From an uncultured Rubrobacteraceae bacterium (GTDB taxonomy: Bacteria; Actinomycetota; Rubrobacteria; Rubrobacterales; Rubrobacteraceae), in NCBI GenBank assembly GCA_902806015.1, contig CADCUZ010000075.1, positions 2,060-10,747 on the forward strand: a stretch of DNA of 8,688 bases, written 5' to 3'. Below the pieces are notes generated by a model, which was given only the letters and a program-made list of their open reading frames with translations, ran no database searches and had not been told where the DNA came from. This document shows positions 1 to 6,223 of the stretch, one piece after another. The translations under genes were made by a program, and so were the position numbers. Positions within the stretch are counted from its first letter, which is position 1. Every line of letters starts with the position of its first letter.

Positions 1-363
1 ACTCTCGGAACTTCGCCTTGAGGGGGTTCTAAGGAGTTCGCCGAGGAAGCTCAAAGACCATCCGCTTAGGGGACGTGCCAAACGTTTTTGGTATGTGGCA
101 CCATGAACGCCTTGGGCAACCGAATGGGAGGAGCACCGTTATGCCGCCGGCCCTGCCATGGAAGTCCTTCGCTTCTCCCGAGACAGCGATAAGGAGTACA
201 CCGCGACGGAGATGGGGCAAACCAAGTTCGTCTGGCGGCAGGCGCAGGGATCGTCCGTCCCACCGGATTGGGGTGCGGCCAAGGAGCGCGTCGGAGAGCG
301 GCAGACACGCCGCGTTACAGTGGGATCTGTTCCTCGATCGCTCGATATATCTGCTTATCTTCC
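1..363. other. Region without a confident gene
   Basis: No open frame here has both convincing start signals and protein-like composition. Position 75-101 contains an imperfect nested inverted repeat: outer arms GTGCCA (75-80) and TGGCAC (96-101), and inner arms CCAAA (78-82) and TTTGG (87-91). It could be an operator or a chance hairpin. A strong Shine-Dalgarno-like GGGAGGAG (126-132) precedes an ATG at 141, but the frame from that ATG reads as an arginine/serine-rich shadow. A coding-like fragment at 158-367 is listed separately. A frame open from position 2 to a TGA at 104-106 lacks the third-position GC bias of the real genes here, so I do not call it an upstream gene end. Confidence 0.5.
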
Positions 364-367
364 TTGA
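158..367 (+). pseudogene. Possible decayed gene fragment, unknown family
   Basis: The frame opens at ATG 158 and runs 69 codons to a TGA. Roughly its first 49 codons (to about 305) show the strong G/C third-position preference of the real genes in this window. After that the bias collapses and ATA, TCT, CTT and GTT codons appear. No ribosome site lies just before ATG 158. The only good one (GGGAGGAG, 126-132) serves ATG 141, which is in a different frame. This fits a small gene that has lost its start through a one-base indel and its end through decay. The N-terminus begins MEVLRFSRDS and later contains FVWRQAQG. I do not recognise the family with any confidence, and it could be chance. Confidence 0.22.
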
Positions 368-394
368 CCCTGACCCTACGGGAGGCTTTACAGT
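364..394 (+). promoter_or_regulatory. MerR-type promoter of the tipA-like gene
   Basis: A -35 box TTGACC (364-369) and a -10 box TACAGT (389-394) are separated by 19 bp rather than the usual 17. This is the signature of promoters that MerR-family activators remodel. Inside the spacer lies an imperfect dyad, ACCCT (367-371) against AGGCT (383-387), centred at 377, where a MerR dimer would bind. The promoter ends 22 bp before the GTG start, leaving a leader of only about 15 nt that holds AAGGAGG (404-410). The arrangement implies autoregulation by the gene product, as known for tipA. Transcription start is inferred near 401. Confidence 0.6.
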
Positions 395-416
395 TTGGCC
401 CATAAGGAGGTGAGCC

Positions 417-1196
417 GTGGGCTACTCGGTCGGCAAGGTCGCGAATCTGGCCGGTGTGACGATAAAGACGCTGCACCATTACGACGAGATCTGCCTGTTG
501 TCGCCCAGCGGACGTAGCGAGGCCGGCTACCGGATCTACGGAGAGTCCGACCTGCAAAGGCTGCAGCAGATCCTGTTCTACCGGGAGCTCGGGCTTGCCC
601 TAGAAGAGATCGCGACCATCTTGGACGATCCGCGCACCGATGCGGTCGGGCACCTGCGCCGCCAGCGCAGGCTGCTGACCGAGAGGATCGGGCGGTTGCA
701 CAAGATGGTCGCGGCGATAGACCACGAGATGGAGGCACGGGAGATGTACATCAAGCTGACGCCGGAGGAGAGGCTGGAGGTCTTCGGCGACTTCGAGCCC
801 GAAAACCACGAAAAGGAGGTAAAGCAACGCTGGGGCAACACCGAAGCCTACCGGCAGTCTCGGCGCCGCGTCGGCGGCTACACCAAAGAAGATTGGACGA
901 GGATTAAGGCCGAGCAGGAGGAGATAGAGAAGAACCTGGCCGCCGCCTTCGAGTCGGGAGCGGCATCGGAAAGCGAGCGGGCGATGGACGCCGCGGAGGC
1001 GCACCGCCAACATATCGACCGCTGGTTCTACGACTGCGGGCACGAAACCCATCGCGGGCTGGGCGGGATGTACGTCAGCGACGATCGATTTCGAGCCCAC
1101 TACGACGAGCGTAGCCCCGGTCTGTCCGGGTTCATCCGCGACGCCGCCTACGCCAACTCCGAGCGCGCTTCGGGCAACTCGCCGCGCCGGCGGTAA
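417..1196 (+). CDS. tipA: MerR-family regulator with TipAS ligand-binding domain
   Basis: This 259-residue protein matches the TipAL architecture in length (Streptomyces TipAL is about 253) and domain order. Residues 3-63 form the MerR winged-helix DNA-binding domain, with the helix-turn-helix around VANLAGVTIKTLHHYDE and the GYRIY wing. A coiled-coil dimerisation helix spans about 75-110. Residues about 135-250 are the TipAS antibiotic-recognition domain, including WFYDCGHETHRGLGGMYVSD and PGLSGFIRDA. Cys207 sits where TipAL has the cysteine that forms a covalent adduct with thiopeptides such as thiostrepton. The GTG start is chosen because AAGGAGG lies 6 nt upstream. The gene is alone on its strand and convergent with the operon at 1346. 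It likely activates its own 19-bp-spacer promoter on binding a ligand. The actual ligand is unknown; TipAS homologues bind diverse compounds. Confidence 0.9.
   Translation: MGYSVGKVANLAGVTIKTLHHYDEICLLSPSGRSEAGYRIYGESDLQRLQQILFYRELGLALEEIATILDDPRTDAVGHLRRQRRLLTERIGRLHKMVAAIDHEMEAREMYIKLTPEERLEVFGDFEPENHEKEVKQRWGNTEAYRQSRRRVGGYTKEDWTRIKAEQEEIEKNLAAAFESGAASESERAMDAAEAHRQHIDRWFYDCGHETHRGLGGMYVSDDRFRAHYDERSPGLSGFIRDAAYANSERASGNSPRRR
731..746 (+). promoter_or_regulatory. Internal ribosome site and ATG for a short TipAS form
   Basis: Within the tipA-like gene, GGAGG (731-735) stands 8 nt before an in-frame ATG (744-746), which is codon 110. Translation from here would give a 150-residue protein lacking the DNA-binding domain and coiled coil but keeping the whole ligand-binding domain. 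In Streptomyces lividans, TipAS (144 residues) is made from an internal start at the equivalent position of TipAL and is the more abundant product. The conserved position and good spacing make the same dual product likely here. Use of the site is inferred, not shown. Confidence 0.5.
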
Positions 1197-1224
1197 CGGA
1201 GAGGATCCCACCCGCTAGCCCCAA

Positions 1225-1242
1225 GGCCGCTGCCTGGCGGTC
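1225..1242. terminator. Weak hairpin in the convergent gap
   Basis: In the 149-bp gap between the two convergent genes, GGCCGC (1225-1230) can pair with GCGGTC (1237-1242) around a 6-nt loop, with one G-T wobble. No T tract follows on either strand, so this is at best a weak bidirectional, non-canonical terminator. The same gap holds an imperfect direct repeat, GCGCTCCGGAGGG (1258-1270) and GCGCTCCGAGGG (1285-1296), of unknown meaning. Confidence 0.2.
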
Positions 1243-1345
1243 GAAAAGCTCGCGTTCGCGCTCCGGAGGGGGGCCGTCGTCGGGGCGCTCCGAGGGTACA
1301 GAGCGGTGAACGAGGGGGGAGGTGGTCGTTTTTACATACCCGGTC

Positions 1346-2458
1346 TCACCATGAAGCGAGCCAGCGGTCAAAGGACGCTTCGAAGCCGGCCGCGAGGCGC
1401 TCAGACGGACCTTCGAGCGTGATCTGCGGCCTCGCTCGCGGCGGCAGACCGTCGGGGTAGCGCAGCGAGATCCTGCTATAGGAACCTCCACCGTGCGGCA
1501 CATAGCACTCGGGCGCCGGGGGGTGCGGCTCGCGTCTCCCAGAGAGGCCGAGGCCCTCCAGCGCGGCGTCGGCGGCGGTCCGGCCTCCAGCCGCGGCAAC
1601 GTCCGCCGCCCGGGGTAGCGGAACCATCGCGGCGTCGCCCACCACGAAGAGGTTTGGCCACGCGCTCTCGAAGCGCGGCGAGACCGGCGCCAGCGGGCCT
1701 TCGCCGGGGAGCCGCGCGAGGAGCGGCGACCTTTCGTGCGGTGGCACCACGAACGCCAGGTCGCAGCCCACCTCGACCCCACCCCTAGAGCACAGCCGGC
1801 CGTTCTCGAGCCTGGGGAGGTCCGGCTCGAAGCCGTTGAGGATCCCCACCCCGACGGCGGCGCAGGAGCTCCTCAGAAATTCCGGCACACCGCCCCCGAT
1901 CGAGGCCAGCGGGACCTCCTCGGGCGTGGTGAGCACCAACCGTGCGTCGCGTCCTTCCCGCCGGTAGTACGCCGCGAGCTCCATCGCCGCCCCGTAGGGC
2001 GCCGGGGGGCAGCGGTAGGGTAGGGAGGAAACGACGACCGCGACGGCCCCGCCCCGAAGCCCCCGGGCGGCTTCGGAAGCCCTCTCCGCGCCTTCCGGGT
2101 CCCAGAAGGTGTGGACGTTCGGGGCGTCGGGTACCCTCCCGGGGGCGAGGGCCAGGCCCGGAGAGGCGACGACCGCGTCGGCCTCCACCCACTCGCCCTC
2201 GATCCCCACGCCGCCCCCTGAGACCTCATCAGCCTCCCCGAATCGCACCTTTAGGCCTCCAGGGTTGAGTCGTCGGCGCCACCGCTCCCGAGTTGTCTGT
2301 CCAATAAAAACGGAGATGGTCCCCGGAAGGTACTCGGCCATGGCCTCCTTCTCGAAGAGGAGCACCTCGATCTGGTCGCCGGCGCGTTCCTTGAGGCGAA
2401 GGGCAGCGGCGAGGCCACCCGGGCCCGCGCCCACGACGGCGACCCTGGCGGTTGTCAT
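1346..2458 (-). CDS. FAD/NAD(P)-binding oxidoreductase, SQR / FccB-like
   Basis: A 370-residue flavoprotein of the two-dinucleotide-binding-domain type. The N-terminal FAD-binding glycine motif is VVGAGPGGLAAAL (residues 8-20), and the C-terminal FAD contact is NLFVVGDAAMVPLP (269-282). The segment SSLPYRCPPAPYGAAMEL (144-161) is typical of the sulfide:quinone oxidoreductase and flavocytochrome c sulfide dehydrogenase relatives. Its Cys150 and a late Cys318 (ECYVPHGGG) are spaced like the redox cysteine pair of those enzymes. An electron-transfer role to quinone or cytochrome is therefore plausible, but the substrate is not fixed by sequence. ATG 2458 is chosen because it overlaps the stop of the upstream dehydrogenase as ATGA and has GGGAG just before it. 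The open frame continues further upstream, but that part is a shadow of the dehydrogenase gene. It is the last gene of the five-gene operon. Confidence 0.8.
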   Translation of the reverse strand: MTTARVAVVGAGPGGLAAALRLKERAGDQIEVLLFEKEAMAEYLPGTISVFIGQTTRERWRRRLNPGGLKVRFGEADEVSGGGVGIEGEWVEADAVVASPGLALAPGRVPDAPNVHTFWDPEGAERASEAARGLRGGAVAVVVSSLPYRCPPAPYGAAMELAAYYRREGRDARLVLTTPEEVPLASIGGGVPEFLRSSCAAVGVGILNGFEPDLPRLENGRLCSRGGVEVGCDLAFVVPPHERSPLLARLPGEGPLAPVSPRFESAWPNLFVVGDAAMVPLPRAADVAAAGGRTAADAALEGLGLSGRREPHPPAPECYVPHGGGSYSRISLRYPDGLPPRARPQITLEGPSERLAAGFEASFDRWLASW

Positions 2459-3764
2459 GGTCTCCCTGCGGCGTCCGTCTCGCTGGCCCTGGGGTACTGC
2501 CCGATCTTCAGCCTTATCTCGGACGAGATCGCGTGCCCCGGCAGGCCCTCGGCGCGAGAGATAGCGCCCGAGGCCACCGCCATTCGCCGGCTCGCCTCCT
2601 CGGTGAGCCGCTGGTAGGTGAGCGTCTTCAAGAACTTCCCGACCCACAACCCGCCGGTGTAGCGGGCCGCCCCGCTCGTGGGCAGCGTGTGGTTGGTGCC
2701 GACCGCCTTGTCGCCGAACGGTACCGTCGTCTCCTCGCCCACGAACAGCGAGCCGTAGTTCTTCAGCCCCACCTCGTAGGGGGCCGCGTCCTCCACCTGC
2801 AATTCCAGGTGCTCGGGGGCGAACCCGTCGGAGAGAGCGATGGCCTCCTCCGCGTGCTCCGCAACCACGACGGCCCCGAAGTCCCGCCAGGCCTCGCCCA
2901 CAACGTCGGCGGCGGGCCAATCCTTCAACAGGTCCTCCACCTCGCCTAGGACGAGCTCCCCGAGCTTCCGGGAGGTGGTCACGAGCACCGCCGGGGAGGT
3001 GGGGCCGTGCTCGGCCTGTCCGAGGAGGTCGACGGCGACGACGCGAGGGCGGGCGGACTCGTCGGCGATTACCAGGATCTCGGTGGGGCCCGCGAGCAGG
3101 TCTATGCCGACCCTGCCAAAGAGCTGGCGCTTGGCCTCGGCGACGTAGGCGTTGCCCGCCCCGACGAGCATATCCACCGGCTCCAGGCCCTCGACCGCCC
3201 CGAAGGCCATCGCCGCCATCGCCTGCACGCCGCCCAGGGCGTAGATCTCCTCGGCGCCGGCGAGCCCCATCGCGTAGATCGTCGGGGCGTGGACCCCGAA
3301 CTCGCCGCCTGGAGCGCTCATCGAAACCACCTGATCGACCCCCGCGACCCTGGCGGTCAGCACGCTCATCAGCGCCGAGGAGACGAGCTTGTAGCGCCCC
3401 CCGGCACGTAGGCGCCCACCGAGCTTACGGGCACGTGCCGGTGCCCGAGCGTCACCCCCTCCCCGACCTCGACGTCGAGCGGTAGCATCGTTTCGAGCTG
3501 CGCCTCGGCGAAGCCGCGCACCTGGGAGGCGGCGAGGTCTAGGTGGCGCCTGAGGTCCTCGTCGACCGTCGCGCACGCCTGTTCGATCTGCTCCTCCGAG
3601 AGCCGGAAGCTCTCCGGGTTCCACCCGTCGAACCTCCGCGAGTACTCGCGCACGGCCTCCTCGCCGCGCTCCTCTACGTCCTCCAGGATCTCCAGTACCC
3701 GCCGCCGCACCTCCGCGCCCGTCGATCCTACGCCCTCGCTCGCCCTTTTCAGGTAACGCGCCAC
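2455..3764 (-). CDS. Histidinol dehydrogenase-family enzyme (HpsN-like), frameshifted
   Basis: Read as complement(join(2455..3396,3396..3764)), this gives 436 residues, normal for the family. As written it is two frames: residues 1-123 from GTG 3764, then eight off-frame residues to a stop (first frame ends at 3369), while the rest continues one base shifted to a TGA at 2455. All zinc and catalytic residues are present in the joined protein: Gln250, His253 (GQAEHGP), Asp352 (GDKAVGTNH), His411 and the Glu318-His319 pair (PEHLE). These correspond to E. coli HisD Q259, H262, D360, H419 and E326-H327. The stretches VPGGRYKLVSSALM and ARYTGGLWVGKFLKTLTYQ resemble the sulfopropanediol 3-dehydrogenase branch more than biosynthetic HisD, and no other his gene is nearby. 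The start has GGGAGGGGGGG 2 nt upstream and overlaps the CtaG-like gene by 16 nt, suggesting translational coupling. It may be a sequencing error, a pseudogene or a slippage-expressed gene. Confidence 0.85.
3364..3402 (-). other. Candidate -1 slippery heptamer and hairpin
   Basis: Reading the minus strand in the dehydrogenase frame, the codons are CCG GGG GGC. They contain the heptamer G GGG GGC (3402-3396), which satisfies the X XXY YYZ rule. Seven nucleotides later GCTCGTC (3388-3382) can pair with GATGAGC (3370-3364) around an 11-nt loop, seven pairs including one wobble. A -1 slip gives PGGRYK, exactly the family sequence. Without it, translation stops eight codons on, inside the hairpin. 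The arrangement fits programmed frameshifting, but the pairing bases also lie in conserved codons. A missing G in the six-G run from sequencing or mutation is the simpler reading. Confidence 0.35.
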
Positions 3765-4663
3765 GTCCCCCCCTCCCGCTCGGCCGCCGGCGAGAGCTTC
3801 GAGCTACTCGCGCGTTCCCGATGCTCCCGGCGCTCCGCCGTCGTCAGGGCCCGGGATACGATCCAGCCCGCCGCGCTCAGCGCCACGAGCATGTCCACGA
3901 CCATCATCGTCAGCCCGGCGATCCGCTGATCCGCGGCCGTGGACAGTCCCCAGAGGGCCCGCGAGGCGTCGTAAAACGGGTACAGCAGAGGACCCCAGAT
4001 CAGTGCCGCCGCCAGGTAGGCCGTCCCTACCTGCCCCGCCGCCAGGTACGCCAGCTTCGCGGGCGGGTTCATCCGCACGAGGGCGGGCACCGGCTGGATC
4101 ACCGGCAGCCAGAACAGCAACCCGACGTTCACGAAGAACAGGTGCTCGACGACGTGGACCGTCTCGTTCCTCAACGCCAACTCGTACAACGCCGGCACGT
4201 GCCAGGCGTACAAGACGGCCAGCCACGCCCCGAGCGCGAGCGCCGGCATCGAGGCAACACGCAGCAGGGCGTGCGTCCGGCGGTTGCGCAGGAGCGGCCT
4301 CACGACCGGGCGGGTGAATGGCACCACCAGCCTCGGGTACAGACCAAGAAGAAGCAGCGGCGGGGCCACGCTCATGAGCAGCCCGTGCTGGAGCATGTGC
4401 GCCAAGAGGAGTCTCTCCCCGGCCACCGCGTCCAGCGGCGACTGGAGAGCCGCGAAGATGGCCAGCAGCCCGAGGGCCCAGGCGGCCGCGGCCCGCCCGT
4501 CGAAACGCCCGGAGGCCCGCCACAGCCGCCACGCGAGCAGGCCGTAGCCGAGGATCGCCGCTAGGAGCCCGAGAAGAACCGTCGGCTCCCAGTGCCAAGA
4601 CGACAGGGCGCCGGAGAGCTCTTCCGGGTGGGCGACGTCTCCGTGCAGCAGCAGAACGCCCAA
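3749..4663 (-). CDS. ctaG: CtaG-like cytochrome c oxidase assembly membrane protein
   Basis: A polytopic membrane protein of 304 residues matching the caa3_CtaG family, which is needed for assembly of functional caa3-type cytochrome oxidase in Bacillus and is thought to help with its copper centre. About seven membrane segments can be seen (roughly 29-47, 60-75, 88-112, 141-160, 170-190, 203-225, 250-271). Conserved histidines sit near the membrane: His89 and His93 (AHMLQHGLLMSVAPP), His155 (AWHVPALYE), His170 and His174 (HVVEHLFF). The TTG at 4663 is chosen because it is the only start close after the upstream stop (2 nt away), with a G-rich ribosome site in GGCGGGGG. The N-terminal piece GVLLLHGDVAHPEEL may be a shortened signal-like segment, so the exact start is uncertain. 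The 3' end overlaps the next gene by 16 nt. No oxidase subunit is encoded within the window. Confidence 0.82.
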   Translation of the reverse strand: MGVLLLHGDVAHPEELSGALSSWHWEPTVLLGLLAAILGYGLLAWRLWRASGRFDGRAAAAWALGLLAIFAALQSPLDAVAGERLLLAHMLQHGLLMSVAPPLLLLGLYPRLVVPFTRPVVRPLLRNRRTHALLRVASMPALALGAWLAVLYAWHVPALYELALRNETVHVVEHLFFVNVGLLFWLPVIQPVPALVRMNPPAKLAYLAAGQVGTAYLAAALIWGPLLYPFYDASRALWGLSTAADQRIAGLTMMVVDMLVALSAAGWIVSRALTTAERREHRERASSSKLSPAAEREGGTWRVT

Positions 4664-4665
4664 AG

Positions 4666-5421
4666 CTAGACCCCCGCCGCAAGAACCGCCACGGGCAAGA
4701 GGATGAGCCCCATCCCCACCAGCACGAGGCCCGTCGCCTCGTCGAGCCGAGGCAAGAGGTCTGAGAGGCGCCTGGATAGCGCCGAGTAGGACTCCGGCGC
4801 GAGCAGGGCCGGCAAGAGGAACGGTATTACCATCGTCGCCGCGTAGAGCATCACCAGGCCCACGCCCAAGGCGAAGCTCCCAGTCGCGCCAGCCAGCACC
4901 ACTAGCGCGTACAGGTACGGCCCGCAGCACGACGCGCAATACTGGCCGAAGGCGATCCCCGCCCGAAACGGCTTTTGGAACGAGGCCCTACCGGACCGGA
5001 GCAACCACAACGGCCCCCGACACCGCGACAGCCGCGACCCGCGCAAAACACCCAGAGCCGCCAGCCCGAGCAAGATCGCCAGCAAGCCGCCCGCGACCGT
5101 CAACACCCACGAGTACCGACCCAGCAGCCACGCCGCCCCGCCCAGAGCGCCCGCCACCGGGAGGTAGAACAGCACGTAGCCGAGCGCGAAGAGCGCCGCC
5201 GAGCGCCTGACCGTCCCCGCGCCAGAAGCCTCCGTCTTCTTTGCCGCCAGGTTGCGCAGGACGACCGTCAGCGCGGCGGACATTTGGAGCTGGCACGGGG
5301 CCATGACCACGAAGCCCGCCGCCAAGAGAAGCCCCCCCGCAAAGACGGCCGTCCACTGCGGCGAGCGGCTGGAGACGGCCACGGCCGCGAGCAAAAGCAC
5401 CACGAGCAGGGCGCCTGCCAA
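4666..5421 (-). CDS. CcdA-like thiol:disulfide transfer membrane protein
   Basis: A 251-residue hydrophobic protein with about seven membrane segments (roughly 1-17, 24-46, 74-95, 104-126, 154-178, 183-207, 228-248). It resembles CcdA, the cytochrome c biogenesis protein that carries reducing equivalents across the membrane. The first redox cysteine is Cys43 in APCQLQMS, at the end of a membrane helix. The second site is YCASCCGPYLY with Cys162, Cys165 and Cys166. The C-G-P part fits the second CcdA cysteine, and the other two are extra. Cys134 is the only other cysteine, in a loop. TTG 5421 is chosen because AGGAGG (forward 5431-5436) lies 9 nt upstream. A TTG at 5457 would add 12 residues but has a poor ribosome site. 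It begins 48 nt after the DUF1326 gene and ends 2 nt before the CtaG-like gene. Confidence 0.8.
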   Translation of the reverse strand: MAGALLVVLLLAAVAVSSRSPQWTAVFAGGLLLAAGFVVMAPCQLQMSAALTVVLRNLAAKKTEASGAGTVRRSAALFALGYVLFYLPVAGALGGAAWLLGRYSWVLTVAGGLLAILLGLAALGVLRGSRLSRCRGPLWLLRSGRASFQKPFRAGIAFGQYCASCCGPYLYALVVLAGATGSFALGVGLVMLYAATMVIPFLLPALLAPESYSALSRRLSDLLPRLDEATGLVLVGMGLILLPVAVLAAGV

Positions 5422-5469
5422 GGCGGCGCCCCTCCTGATGTCTAGCGGGGAACCCAACGAACCGCGGGC

Positions 5470-6186
5470 CTACTCGTCGTCTATGATGTCGTCGGCGGCG
5501 AGGCCGGCGGCCTCCTCGGGGCCGCCGGGACCCGGGGCATGGACCATGTGGAAGTCGAGGCCCTGGATAGAGTTGCGGCCCTCGTAGGACCAGACCATGT
5601 CGTGCTCGGGCACCGAGATGTTGTTGTGGCTCGCCTTGCCGAGGAGGGCCTCGTTGCCCGGGATGGTGCTCCAAGCGCTGTTGAACAGGCGGGTGGGCTC
5701 GCCGTCGGGGCCACGGTAAGGCTCCATGGCGGTGTCTATCGCGTAGCCCTCGCCGCTCGGATGGGCGACGCGCACGGCTCCTCGGCCGTGCTCGATGGTG
5801 TACTCGATCGGCACCCGGTAGGTTGCGACCCGCTCCCCGATGAGGGCCGCCAGGTCTGCGAGAGGCCCGCCGAGGCGGCCTTGGAAGGCGTCCAGGAGGG
5901 CCTCGTGCTGCTCGTCGGTGGCATTGTCGCTGACGAACAGGACCTCGCGCCAGTTGCCGTCGTGGACGTGGCCGGGGATCTGGACGAGGCTGATGAGGCT
6001 CAGGTTCGAGATGTCCACACCCCGCGCGGTGCCCGAGCGGACGTAGTAGCCGGTGAAGCTCCAACACGCGCCGCCGTCCGGGTCGTCGGCGACCCAGCAC
6101 GGGCAGGGCGCGAAGCACGAGCAGGCCTCGATCAGGTCCCCCGTGAAGTCGTAGCCGGCGTTCGTGGTCGTCGTCGCCTCGGCCAT
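5470..6186 (-). CDS. DUF1326 domain cysteine-rich protein
   Basis: A 238-residue soluble protein with no signal peptide or membrane segment. It matches the DUF1326 family, whose function is not established. Its N-terminal part holds a dense cysteine cluster, Cys22, Cys24, Cys28 and Cys30 (ACSCFAPCPC), followed by Cys41 in GGACWSFTGYYVRSG. This suggests metal or thiol chemistry (inference). Later stretches include IPGHVHDGNW and KASHNNISVPEHDMVWSYEGRNS, with several histidines. ATG 6186 is chosen because AAAGGAG stands 6 nt upstream. An in-frame ATG at 6225 would add a charged tail and falls on the candidate -10 box, so I reject it. This is the first gene of the operon. Its neighbours, a CcdA-like protein and CtaG, point to redox or copper handling near the respiratory chain. 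Confidence 0.85.
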   Translation of the reverse strand: MAEATTTTNAGYDFTGDLIEACSCFAPCPCWVADDPDGGACWSFTGYYVRSGTARGVDISNLSLISLVQIPGHVHDGNWREVLFVSDNATDEQHEALLDAFQGRLGGPLADLAALIGERVATYRVPIEYTIEHGRGAVRVAHPSGEGYAIDTAMEPYRGPDGEPTRLFNSAWSTIPGNEALLGKASHNNISVPEHDMVWSYEGRNSIQGLDFHMVHAPGPGGPEEAAGLAADDIIDDE

Positions 6187-6223
6187 GCGTCGCTCCTTTT
6201 CCCGCCTTCTTTCCCTACTACAC

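Noticed and set aside
141..413. ORF from ATG 141 with a strong ribosome site, ending 3 nt before the tipA-like start
   Set aside because: The product is arginine/serine-rich low-quality sequence typical of a shadow frame, and the MerR promoter lies inside it. Coding bias favours another frame.
417..1196. The tipA-like regulator as controller of the convergent five-gene operon
   Set aside because: Its dyad is not seen at the operon promoter, and convergent placement gives no shared control region.
2459..2920. N-terminal extension of the flavoprotein to position 2920
   Set aside because: This part is the shifted-frame shadow of the dehydrogenase. The FAD motif starts a few residues after ATG 2458, which overlaps the upstream stop.
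2455..3764. Histidine biosynthesis operon
   Set aside because: No other his gene is present, and the enzyme motifs fit the HpsN-like branch.
3821..4564. Long plus-strand ORF opposite the CtaG-like gene
   Set aside because: Gln/Arg/Pro-rich composition and exact antisense position show it is a high-GC shadow. The same applies to other long antisense frames over 1942-2949 and 5539-6336.
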